The notes beneath the pieces are model-generated. The model was not told the origin of the DNA. It searched no databases and was given only the letters and a program-made list of their open reading frames with translations. From contig JADJOA010000003.1 of NCBI GenBank assembly GCA_016714005.1, positions 248,001 to 312,000 on the forward strand: a stretch of 64,000 nt of DNA, given 5' to 3'. A program made the translations under genes and the position numbers. The DNA is from Bacteroidota bacterium (GTDB lineage Bacteria; Bacteroidota; Bacteroidia; AKYH767-A; OLB10). Below are positions 9,139 through 16,745 of the stretch, piece after piece (within the stretch, counting starts at the first letter, position 1; each line of letters begins with the position of its first letter).

Positions 9139-9612
9139 CCGCTAACGTCAGCCTGTGAAAAAACCATTTCAACTTATTCATTACATGCTGTTTGTATCAC
9201 AAGCTAAAAATAGAAGTTGCAAGCATAACTGCCAAGCCAAAGGCATGAAAAAACTTCTCAGCAGTACTGTAGAACCTGTATTGGGTACATTAATCAACTT
9301 CACCGGTATGCGTAGAATTTACACACGTGGCATCAAACAAGCAAACAAGTTTATGCTATGTGCTGCCATTGCGTACAATCTTAAGAAATACATCAGGTTT
9401 ATAACCAACAAGAGGATAAGTGTGCCCATGCAACTCAAAAAACAAGCGTTACTAACACAACATGGCTTGTTTTCAACAATCTTTTACCTCAAAACACTAA
9501 TACTGCATTACAATCACAAAAATATTTTTGTCGGTGTAATGCATCATAAAATATTACAACACTAAATATATTATCCGTTTAATAGTGGGGTTGCGCAACG
9601 GCTACCCGTGTT
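9139..9612 (-). repeat. Giant attC-like site 3 carrying transposase remnant copy B
   Basis: It starts at CCGCTAAC (9139-9146) and ends at GTTCTGTGCC (9610-9619). The left core complements the opposite end of its cassette, GTTAGTGG at 7987. The 470-bp homologous stretch 9143-9612 matches copy A and includes the GTTGCGCAAC palindrome. The length is far beyond usual attC sites (roughly 60-140 bp); the middle is filled by the transposase fragment. Confidence 0.45.
9155..9565 (+). pseudogene. IS1182-like transposase C-terminal fragment (copy B)
   Basis: 136 codons, nearly identical to copy A at 7529, with SSTVEPVLGTL and AIAYNLKKYIRF. A small indel near the end (VGVMHHKILQH) extends the frame. 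The catalytic core is missing. Confidence 0.65.
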
Positions 9613-9965
9613 CTGTGCCGATATTTTGTCTGTTCTTGTTTTTCTATCATTTTAAGTCCGTAATTTCTGATTGTCGTAATGAGTTTTATAATGCCTTTGC
9701 CTTGTTCTGTCAAACTGTATTCTGTCTTTGGTGGTACTACGGCAAATACTTTTCTGTTGATATAACCGTCTTCTTCTAATTCTCTTAGCTGTGTGGTCAG
9801 CATTTTGTCGGATATATGAGGTATGTCTTTACGCAATTCTCCGTATCGCATTGTTTGGTTTTTCAGTCGCCATAAAATAGGTGCTTTCCAAGTACCGCCT
9901 ATTTGTTCCATTACTAATTGTACTGGATTGTAGTAAATTTTTCCGTTAAATTTAAAATCTGGCAT
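9579..9965 (-). CDS. HxlR-family winged-helix transcriptional regulator
   Basis: 128 aa. The HxlR winged-helix domain spans residues about 15-100 (GGTWKAPILWRLKNQTMRYG, LTTQLRELEEDGYINRKV, PPKTEYSLTEQG). HxlR proteins are small dimeric regulators, often controlling a divergent stress or detoxification gene. This member has no cysteine at all: the usual N-terminal CPV is NPV, so thiol redox sensing is unlikely. It is divergent from the DJ-1-like gene, with palindromes between them. The last about ten residues (RVAVAQPHY) are encoded by the neighbouring cassette site, so the native C-terminus was probably altered by the rearrangement. Confidence 0.85.
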   Translation of the reverse strand: MPDFKFNGKIYYNPVQLVMEQIGGTWKAPILWRLKNQTMRYGELRKDIPHISDKMLTTQLRELEEDGYINRKVFAVVPPKTEYSLTEQGKGIIKLITTIRNYGLKMIEKQEQTKYRHRTRVAVAQPHY

Positions 9966-9970
9966 TGTCT

Positions 9971-10006
9971 GTAAGTATTGATTTTACTATTACTTACCAA
10001 AAAGTA
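9971..10006. promoter_or_regulatory. HxlR operator candidate (overlapping inverted repeats)
   Basis: GTAAGTA (9971-9977) is inverted as TACTTAC (9991-9997), and TACTT (9991-9995) pairs again with AAGTA (10002-10006). TAC-rich dyads of this kind are typical of HxlR-family operators such as that of YodB. They lie between the HxlR gene and the DJ-1-like gene, the natural place for a shared operator. Confidence 0.45.
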
Positions 10007-10022
10007 TGTATCGCACTTTTGG

Positions 10023-10055
10023 GTTGTACACATTGCAAAGGTATATATAGTTTTG
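10023..10055 (+). promoter_or_regulatory. Promoter candidate for the DJ-1/bestrophin operon
   Basis: TAGTTTTG at 10048-10055 fits the -7 consensus TAnnTTTG. GTTG at 10023-10026, 21 bases upstream, is a weak -33 element. It is located 38 bases before the ATG at 10093 and just downstream of the operator candidate. Confidence 0.4.
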
Positions 10056-10092
10056 ATCTTTGCACCATAAATAATAATTAAATATTAAAAAT

Positions 10093-10949
10093 ATGGTCAA
10101 GTCAATTTTCACAATGTCGCTTATTGTCCTTACAACATTAGGATTATCGGCACAAACAAAAAAAACATCTGACAAATTAAATTCAAAAAAAATGGTAACA
10201 GAAGTAAACAACTATGTGCATTTTCACGGTGCACCTGCCAAAGGCAAAATTTTAATGGTGGCAAGTTCACCAAGTGTAAGCAAACAAACAGGTTGGCCTA
10301 TTGGCTTTTGGGCTGCTGAATTAACACACCCACTTCGTGTATTTCAAGAGGCTGGTTATGAGGTAGAATTGGTTTCTACCGAAGGTGGAAAGTTAGAAAT
10401 GGATGGCTATTCAAATCCAACTGATGCAAGTGGCTATTCTGCTAGTGATGTAATTTCACTCGGTTATATGCAACAAAAATCATTCAATGATATGTTAGCA
10501 AATACCAAAAAGCTAACAGAAGTAGATGCCAAAAACTACGATGCTATTTTCTTAGTTGGCGGTCAAGGTCCGATGTACACTTTCAAAGGTAATAAGGATT
10601 TAGAAAAATTATTTGTTGCTTTTTATGAAGCAGGAAAACCAAGTTCGGCTGTATGTCATTCTACTACTTTATTATTAGAAGCAAAAAATCAAATGGCGAA
10701 TTACTGGTAAAAGGCAAAACCTGGACTGGCTTTGCTGATGCAGAAGAAGAATTTGCAGACAAAGCAGTAGGTATGAAAATTCAACCATACAGAATTGAAA
10801 CTGAAGCAAAGAAAATAACAGGAACAACTTTTAAAGTTTCGGCACCTTTCAGTTCGTATGCTATTGCCGATGGCAATTTAATCACAGGACAACAACAAAA
10901 TAGTGGTGCTGCTGCTGCCGAATTAGTTGTAAAAGCATTGAACAAATAA
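10093..10949 (+). CDS. Secreted DJ-1/PfpI-family (Hsp31-like) protein, frameshifted
   Basis: About 285 aa after repair. An N-terminal signal peptide (SIFTMSLIVLTTLGLSAQ) is followed by a DJ-1/PfpI domain. GWPIGFWAAELTHPL and FLVGGQGPMYTF are visible, as is the nucleophile elbow SSAVCHSTT, in which Cys is the catalytic thiol. Members act as glyoxalase III/deglycase-like or chaperone enzymes against electrophiles. The frame breaks near 10685 in an A-run (AKNQMA); one extra A restores KSNGELLVKGKTWTGFAD, which continues to the stop at 10949. It is first gene of the plus-strand operon divergent from HxlR; the next gene overlaps its stop. Confidence 0.75.
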
Positions 10950-11612
10950 TGAAATACAGTTTCAAAATATTCTTTGTTGTAATGGCAACACTTCTTTTTA
11001 GAGGTGTTGCTTTTGCACAAATTCCTGTGGAAGTTTTTACTGGACATAAAAAGGCAACGGTTGATATTATGTTCTTTAAGTTTTTCAAAAACAAAGAAGG
11101 GCATAATTCTAAATTTCTATTCTTTAACCGAAACCGTGCAAGTATTGATTACACTATGACCCAAACAACCAATTTGCCACAGTTTGGTTTTACAGAAGCA
11201 TTCAGTTACAACCACGAAAAACTCAAAGGTTTTGCCCCTGTTGTTGTAGCAAGTATTTTGAACAGAGGCGTATATCCAAAAGCAGGGATACAATTTGCAA
11301 AAATCAAAAAGGATTATACCATATTCAGTTGGATAGTTGCAGAAACTTTGAAAGAACCCAATGTTGATTTTTTTCTTTTTAGGAAGATATACACCCAAAC
11401 TAACCGACAAACTAAATTTATTTTCTCAAATAGAATTGGTCAATGCTATTCCAACGGTTGAGGCTAATAATTTTGCTTTTACTCAACGGTTTCGATTGGG
11501 TTTGAAGATTGCAGCATTTCAATTTGGTGCAGGATTGGATTTAACACAATTAGGCAGAAACAATTTTACAAAAACTGAAAACCTTGGTGGATTTTTAAGA
11601 TATGAATTTTAG
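10949..11612 (+). CDS. Putative outer-membrane/secreted protein, frameshifted
   Basis: About 220 aa after repair. A signal peptide (FFVVMATLLFRGVAFAQ) is followed by a beta-rich sequence ending in RYEF, a terminal aromatic residue usual for outer-membrane barrels. The frame is lost near 11375 in a T-run; the rest (RYTPKLTDKLNLFSQIELVNA onward to 11612) is in another frame. I recognise no named family. Its start overlaps the stop of the DJ-1-like gene and it is followed after 3 bases by the bestrophin gene. Confidence 0.5.
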
Positions 11613-11615
11613 AAT

Positions 11616-12548
11616 ATGATAGTAAAAAGAAATTTTGATTTACGAAAAGTGTTTTGGAACATTCGTTTTGAAACCTTGACTACACTTTTAGTTGCAGTGG
11701 CAATATATGTTCTGCATCAATTGAAACTAATTGATATTGTATTTCCCTTTTCCATTGCAGGAATTTTAGGCTCTGCATTAGCAATTTTTATTGCGTTTAG
11801 AAATCAAAGCAGTTATGCCCGTTGGTGGGAAGCAAGAACCATTTGGGGTGGAATTATTAACAACAGTCGCATTTTTGCAAGGCAAATCATTGCCAATGTA
11901 GATAATGCAGTAACGATTGGTAAAGTATCTCAAACTGATGCAGACACCTACAAAAAAGAAATGATCGACAGGCAAATTGCATTTGCCCATAGCCTGCGAT
12001 TGCATTTAAGAAAGCAAAACAGTTTAGATGAATTTCAGCATTTATTGTCTGACAACGAATTTAAAGAAATAACACAAAAACAAAATCGCCCCAATACGTT
12101 ATTACATACACAAGGATTGCGAATAAAGCAAGCTATGCAAAAAGAAATGTTAGGTGCTTTTGATAATATCAGTATGGAACCCAATTTGGCAACATTTAAC
12201 AACTGGCAAGGAGCTTGTGAACGAATAAAAAACACACCGTTGCCTATGAATTATCAATATTTTACAAAGCTATTTTTATATGTTTTTATTTTTGTGTTAC
12301 CTATATGTTTGATTGGCGATTTGACAAAAATCAATATCGGATTTATGGTTATTCCTGTAAGTTTTATCATTTGCTTTGTGTTTGCAGTTATGAATAGAGT
12401 AGGTGAAATCAATGAAAATCCTTTTGAAAATCAAATTTCAGATATTCCAATGACGGCACTATGCAATACGATTGAAAGAGATCTAAAGGAAATGTTGGGT
12501 GAAGCAATGCCCGAAAAAATAGAACCGCAGAATGGTTATTTATTTTAA
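11616..12548 (+). CDS. Bestrophin-family (UPF0187) anion channel
   Basis: 310 aa. It has four membrane segments (about 25-60 and 215-265) and the bestrophin signature: FRNQSSYARWWEARTIWGGI, ARQI, LRLHLRK, GACERIKNTPLPMNY and a C-terminal ENPFENQISDIPM stretch. Bacterial bestrophins form pentameric ion channels in the inner membrane. It is a complete gene within the HxlR-linked operon, 3 bases after the previous gene. A role in ion balance during the stress answered by this operon is inferred. Confidence 0.88.
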   Translation: MIVKRNFDLRKVFWNIRFETLTTLLVAVAIYVLHQLKLIDIVFPFSIAGILGSALAIFIAFRNQSSYARWWEARTIWGGIINNSRIFARQIIANVDNAVTIGKVSQTDADTYKKEMIDRQIAFAHSLRLHLRKQNSLDEFQHLLSDNEFKEITQKQNRPNTLLHTQGLRIKQAMQKEMLGAFDNISMEPNLATFNNWQGACERIKNTPLPMNYQYFTKLFLYVFIFVLPICLIGDLTKINIGFMVIPVSFIICFVFAVMNRVGEINENPFENQISDIPMTALCNTIERDLKEMLGEAMPEKIEPQNGYLF

Positions 12549-12559
12549 AATTTGAAAAA

Positions 12560-13174
12560 ATGAACATAGCAATTATAGGCTCGGGAAATGTAGGTGGTGC
12601 ATTAGCAAAGCAATGGATTAAAGCAGGTCATACAGTTTTAATAGGTGCTAAATTTCCTTTGAGTGAAAAGAACTTAAAATTAGCAAATCAAATAGGCGAA
12701 GATAGATTTGCAACTATTGAAAATGCAGTGAAGCAATGCGAAGTTGTTTTAATTGCTACGCCACCCACAGCCATTTTTGAAATTGTTGAACAGATAGGAA
12801 ATGTATCAAACAAGATAATTATTGATGCCACAAACTCTGTAATGAAAAGTCCTGAACCATACAATACAGTCTATCATTGTCTGACAGATAAAACTAATGC
12901 AGAAGTTGTCAAGTGTTTTAATAGCACAGGATTTGAAAATATGCTAAACCCTGTTTATAATGGTAACGGCATAGATATGTTTATGTCCGGTGATAGCGAA
13001 AACGCAAAGTCTGTCGCCAAGCAACTAGCCTTAGATTGTGGTTTTGGCTCTTGTATAGATTTTGGTAAGTCAGACAAAGTAGAACTGTTAGAAAAATTCG
13101 CTTTGTCGTGGATAAATTTAGCAATTATGCAAGGTCAAGGTCGTAATATGGCGTTTAAAGTTGTCCTAAGGTAG
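12560..13174 (+). CDS. F420-dependent-NADP-oxidoreductase-like dinucleotide-binding protein
   Basis: 204 aa. A Rossmann N-terminus MNIAIIGSGNVGGALAKQW (GxGxxG) leads into a domain like NADPH-dependent F420 reductase / NAD(P)-binding protein YrpG-type: VLIATPPTAIFEIVEQ, IIDATNS, VVKCFNSTGFENM, and the GQGRNMAFKVV close. Members reduce or oxidise small electrophiles or cofactors; Bacteroidota generally lack F420, so NADPH use on another substrate is likely. It is last gene of the operon, followed 30 bases later by the cassette site. Confidence 0.75.
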   Translation: MNIAIIGSGNVGGALAKQWIKAGHTVLIGAKFPLSEKNLKLANQIGEDRFATIENAVKQCEVVLIATPPTAIFEIVEQIGNVSNKIIIDATNSVMKSPEPYNTVYHCLTDKTNAEVVKCFNSTGFENMLNPVYNGNGIDMFMSGDSENAKSVAKQLALDCGFGSCIDFGKSDKVELLEKFALSWINLAIMQGQGRNMAFKVVLR

Positions 13175-13203
13175 TTGTTGTCTACACGGGGTTTCGGTAT
13201 AAT

Positions 13204-13340
13204 GGCACGTAACGGTTGGCAGAATTGCGATGGGCGGGCTTTTCAGCACAAATGTTCATACGGAGAACTGAACTTTCTATAACCCAAAAACTGTCAAGCG
13301 GAGACGAAACCCCGCCTATTGCAAATGTACTGTTATGTGC
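13204..13340 (-). repeat. attC-like cassette site 4
   Basis: Left arm from GGCACGTAAC (13204-13213) through TTGCGATGGGCGGG; right arm CCCCGCCTATTGCAAATG to CTGTTATGTGC (to 13340). The arms pair over about 30 bp with bulges and leave a variable middle. The left core complements the start of its cassette, GTTCTGTGCC at 9610, apart from two positions. Confidence 0.5.
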
Positions 13341-13592
13341 TGCCATTGCTTACAATCTTAAGAAATACATCAGGTTTATAACCAACAAGAGGATAAGTGT
13401 GCCCATGCAACTCAAAAAACAAGCGTTACTAACACAACATGGCTTGTTTTCAACAATCTTTTACCTCAAAACACTAATACTGCATTACAATCACAAAAAT
13501 ATTTTTGAGGCGGTGTAATGCATCATAAAATATTACATCACTAAAATATATTATCCGTTTAATAGTGGGGTTGCGCAACGGCTACCCGTGTT
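13334..13592 (+). repeat. Transposase-remnant repeat, copy C (5'-truncated)
   Basis: 259 bp matching the 3' part of copies A and B. The match begins at TATGTGCTGCCATTGC, directly at the GTT core of the preceding site, and ends at the GTT of GTTAGCAG (13590). It contains the last about 60 transposase codons (AIAYNLKKYIRF onward to 13518) and the GTTGCGCAAC palindrome. Confidence 0.6.
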
Positions 13593-13613
13593 AGCAGCAG
13601 TTTTTTATCCGAA

Positions 13614-14165
13614 TTAACTTTGACTGTATTGCTTGTAGAATTTTTTGTATCCCATAATTCTAGCTAGTGCGCCTAATATAATTCCCATGACTTTTTGTAT
13701 AGGTAATGGAGGGCCGGCTACATAAATTTCATATTCATTTGCCATTGCCATAATTTGTAGAAACGCAGGTGTGCCGTTAGCTTTTGTTTTGTTGTCATTT
13801 CCCAATCCAAAAAACTGTTCTAAAAAAGTCTCCGTATTTAATGCAGGTTCAAAGGTTACCAGCATTTCTGCGGTTTGTGAGTCAGAAGGGTTCCACCATT
13901 GATGTGGAACTCCTTTATCAATAGTGATTTTTTCGCCTGCTTTTAAATGTTTTATTTCCTTTCCAATTTTAAGGTGAAAAACTCCTGATTTGAGTTCAAA
14001 AGTTTCCGTTTGGTTAGGGTGAAAATGCACAACGGGTAATTTCCCCTTTGGTGCAACAGAAAAATCAAAAACCAATTTTTCCCCGTTGCTGTCCTTTGCT
14101 GTTTGCACCCAGATTATCTTTTCTCCTGTTTTGGTATTTGAAATGCTTTGTCCTTTTGTTGCCAT
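13614..14165 (-). CDS. Cupin-domain protein
   Basis: 183 aa. A single cupin barrel occupies about residues 25-125. Motif 1 is VVHFHPNQTETFELKSG (H, H, E metal ligands) and motif 2 is KGVPHQWWNPSD (H ligand), so a metal-binding cupin is expected. The C-terminal helical part (GPPLPIQKVMGIILGALARIMG) is hydrophobic and may touch the membrane. Start at ATG 14165. It lies 7 bases after a TetR gene on the same strand, so the TetR protein probably controls it. Substrate is unknown; small-molecule oxygenase, isomerase or quercetinase-like activities are possible. Confidence 0.75.
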   Translation of the reverse strand: MATKGQSISNTKTGEKIIWVQTAKDSNGEKLVFDFSVAPKGKLPVVHFHPNQTETFELKSGVFHLKIGKEIKHLKAGEKITIDKGVPHQWWNPSDSQTAEMLVTFEPALNTETFLEQFFGLGNDNKTKANGTPAFLQIMAMANEYEIYVAGPPLPIQKVMGIILGALARIMGYKKFYKQYSQS

Positions 14166-14172
14166 AATTATT

Positions 14173-14760
14173 TTACGTTTTATTGAATAATTGAATGAAT
14201 GTATTGATAGTATTACTGAAGAATGACTTGTTTGTAATTATTTTACCTGTTACTCTCAATGCTGTTATTTGATGAAAAAGAGCAATTGCCAATGCGTCTG
14301 CTTTTATTTTGGTGTTAAAATTCCCTTGTTTTTGTCCTTCTTTAATAAAATCTGTAAAAGCTGCAATAACTTCCTGGGCATTATTTGCAATGATATCTTT
14401 TATGTATGTGTCATGATTAGCAATTTCAATAGCTGTATTTACCACTAAGCAGCCTTTTGGATTTTTATTGGTAAAGTTTGCTGAAACCACCTGTTCTAGT
14501 ATTTTTTTGATGCTGTTTTTTTCGGGCGGGAGTTTTGACAGGCTCTCCATCATTGATATTGACTCTTTGTTGATGTAGTTTTTGCGCGATTCAATGAATA
14601 GGGTCCGCTTGTCAGTAAAACTATTGTAAATGCTTGAACGATTTAGTTCCAAATGCTGTACAATGTCTTGAAATGATGTATCAAAATAACCCTTGTTCCA
14701 GAATAAGAGCATTGCCTTATCTAGAACAAGATCTTTGTCAAACTCAAAGGGTCTTGCCAT
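14173..14760 (-). CDS. TetR/AcrR-family transcriptional regulator
   Basis: About 195 aa. I start at the ATG 14760 (MARPFEFDKD), which is the usual family start; an ATG five codons upstream is possible. The HTH is at about residues 25-45 (TSFQDIVQHLELNRSSIYNSFTDK). It has the TetR_C_16/YxaF-like ligand domain with GCLVVNTAIE. Such proteins repress a neighbouring gene until a small hydrophobic ligand binds. It is first gene of the two-gene cassette with the cupin. Confidence 0.85.
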   Translation of the reverse strand: MARPFEFDKDLVLDKAMLLFWNKGYFDTSFQDIVQHLELNRSSIYNSFTDKRTLFIESRKNYINKESISMMESLSKLPPEKNSIKKILEQVVSANFTNKNPKGCLVVNTAIEIANHDTYIKDIIANNAQEVIAAFTDFIKEGQKQGNFNTKIKADALAIALFHQITALRVTGKIITNKSFFSNTINTFIQLFNKT

Positions 14761-14889
14761 ATTGTTTTTATGCAAAGATAGGAATTATGAAACAATCATT
14801 CCATAATAAAGTAAAATATTTTTCGTTAGGATTGGTTAAATAAAATGTTGGAGGAACTATATAGAAATCGACAGTATTCGCTTTCAAAT

Positions 14890-15021
14890 TGCTGCTAACG
14901 TTTTGCAGCTACAAGAAGTTGGCGATTTCGAAGCACAAAACTGTCTGCCACCACTGAACTTGATACGAAGCACAAAGCTTCATTTAACCACTGAACCGCC
15001 AATTTCTTGTAGGTGCTGTTA
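14890..15021 (-). repeat. attC-like cassette site 5
   Basis: Clear imperfect hairpin: the left arm GCTAACG...GCAGCTACAAGAAGTTGGCG and the right arm CGCCAATTTCTTGTAGGTGCTGTTAG pair over about 25 bp. The left core TGCTGCTAAC (14890-14899) is the exact complement of the cassette's other end, GTTAGCAGCA (13590-13599). Confidence 0.6.
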
Positions 15022-15032
15022 GTGGTAGTGTT

Positions 15033-15836
15033 TTATTTTTGTACCATAAATTTCGTGCTTGCTATTTTAAGACCACTTGATTCTATCTGACATAAATACG
15101 TTCCATTACTAAATTCTTGGGTATCTATTAGTAATTCTTTATAGTTATTGTCAATCGTATATGTTCTCACAACTTTACCTTCTATATTATAGATTGAAAC
15201 TTGAGCTTCTCTTATATTTGAGGGAAAAGTATATGCAAGATGAATATAGTTTTCAGCAGGATTTGGATACGATTTAAGGAAGTCGTTGTTCATATAATCT
15301 GGAGCTTTAATAGCGGTTGCGATTAAAGTTCCAGGCAAATTGTAAACTTTTGCCGCACTATCGCTATGATTGTCAAGTATCATTTTCGTTCCACTTGGCG
15401 TATTGAATATCGCTCCATGTACTCCATCATACGTATTTATGGAGGGAGTTTCGCTTATTGCATTTAAAATTAAAGCCCCTGATTCATCTATGATTTTCGT
15501 TACGCTGTTCGCCCAGTTATTATCATCTTGATAATAAACCATAAACTCTACACCTGCATCTAAATCAAAGGTTGTTTCAGATACATACCCAACCTCAGTA
15601 TTTGTCACATTTGCCAATACAGGAAATGTAATAGTTTTAAACAGCGAGTGGTCTAAGTTATATAATTTTAACACTCCAGTTGAAACATCTACCCATTGAT
15701 ATTTCATACCCGAATTGGATAATTTTGCTATTGAAGTTTCCCACTTTCCATTTGGATAAGAATGCTCAAGGGTAATTTGCGCAAATAAATTACTTGTCAA
15801 TAATACAAGTACTACTAAATTGATAAATTTTTTCAT
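15033..15836 (-). CDS. Secreted protein with T9SS C-terminal sorting domain
   Basis: 267 aa. A signal peptide (INLVVLVLLTSNLFAQ) precedes a beta-rich body of unknown family (residues about 20-190). A type A T9SS sorting domain occupies the last about 75 residues: SYPNPAENYIHL, VSIYNIEGKVVRTY, FSNGTYLCQIES, ending KFMVQK. The protein should cross the outer membrane through the type IX system and be anchored or released. It is the only gene of its cassette (15018-15958), with both ends perfectly complementary over 10 bp. Confidence 0.8.
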   Translation of the reverse strand: MKKFINLVVLVLLTSNLFAQITLEHSYPNGKWETSIAKLSNSGMKYQWVDVSTGVLKLYNLDHSLFKTITFPVLANVTNTEVGYVSETTFDLDAGVEFMVYYQDDNNWANSVTKIIDESGALILNAISETPSINTYDGVHGAIFNTPSGTKMILDNHSDSAAKVYNLPGTLIATAIKAPDYMNNDFLKSYPNPAENYIHLAYTFPSNIREAQVSIYNIEGKVVRTYTIDNNYKELLIDTQEFSNGTYLCQIESSGLKIASTKFMVQK

Positions 15837-15948
15837 TGTTATTTAATATTTGATGTTGCTTACTCTATTTGGTTTTCAGCGTCCCCATTTTTATTATAAT
15901 TTGTCAAAGGTAATTTCTTGCAGTCAAGTTCCACTGTTGCCCAAACAT

Positions 15949-16070
15949 TACCACTAACTCACAAATATACGAAAGTGTAAAATGCAAATGGTTGATAATC
16001 AAGTTTGACTTTTGCGGCTATTGAACATCTGCAAAGTGCTGCTATATAAAATGCGCAAGTTATGGGTAGG
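15949..16070 (-). repeat. attC-like cassette site 6
   Basis: It starts at TACCACTAAC (15949-15958), the exact complement of GTTAGTGGTA at 15018-15027, and ends at GTTATGGGTAGG (16059-16070). Arm pairing is weaker than in site 5. It is the right-most site I can support. Confidence 0.45.
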
Positions 16071-16745
16071 TGTAATATTACATGGTAGCTGCCATACTAG
16101 TCCCTCTTGCGACCTTTCAGGTTAAATTACAGTCTAAACTTGATTCGGATGAGGCTGAGGTTGTTTCAGAGAAGGCTTGACTTGATTCAGAACAGGCTGA
16201 GGGTGTTTCAGAGAAGGCTTGACTTGATACAGAACAGGCTGAGGGTGTTTCAGAGAAGGCTTCACTTGATTCAGAATAGGCTGAGGTTGTTTCAGGGAAG
16301 GCTGCACTTGATTCAGAACAGGCTGAGGGTGTTTCAGGGAAGGCTGCACTTGATTCAGAACAGGTTGAGGTTATTTCAGAGAAGGCTGCACTTGATTCAG
16401 AACAGGTTGAAGATGTTTCGGAGAAGGGTGCACTTGGTGCGGAATAGGCTGCACTTGATTCAGAGAAGGCTTGACTTGATTCAGAACAGGCTGAGGTATT
16501 TTCTGAACGGGTTGGAGTTAGGTAGGATGGGTTTTAAGTAAGGTTAAAATAGAAATCTGCCGGATTAGACCCTAAACCCGATGGAGACCTGCAAGCTTGT
16601 GCGCAGGCGGTGCCATGCACCGGGGCGACAGCGGGACTGAAGGTGATTAGTGAATGCGGGGATGTGTTTTCTAAAAATTTTAAACTATAATAGTTGCCTG
16701 CGAAAAGGAGTTTTATTTCTCTATTTTCGCGCGGAATAAGGAGAA
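16071..16745. other. Non-coding tract: tandem repeats and GC-rich hairpins
   Basis: No credible gene. 16137-16510 is a degenerate tandem array (separate entry). About 16555-16660 is clearly richer in G+C than its surroundings and holds short hairpins (CCTGC/GCAGG; GGTGC-CAT-GCACC). The following AT-rich stretch is the leader of the DUF1573 gene. Confidence 0.5.
16137..16510. repeat. Degenerate 42-bp tandem repeat (two 21-bp halves)
   Basis: About nine copies of a 42-bp unit made of two related 21-bp halves, one with TTGATTCAGAACAGGCTGAG and one with GTGTTTCAGAGAAGGCTGCA. Open frames exist on both strands because the period is a multiple of three. The resulting peptides are low-complexity and lack any start context, so I treat it as a minisatellite. 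Confidence 0.7.

Noticed and set aside
9179..9181. Longer start (ATG at 9181) for the propeller lipoprotein
   Set aside because: The extra 31 residues are read from the recombination site and would bury the lipoprotein signal.
16137..16510. Possible CRISPR array
   Set aside because: The repeats are contiguous without unique spacers and no cas genes are near.
16107..16541. 144-codon open frame over the tandem repeat, and a 71-codon one on the opposite strand
   Set aside because: The repeat period is a multiple of three, so frames stay open on both strands. Products are low-complexity with no start context or domain.
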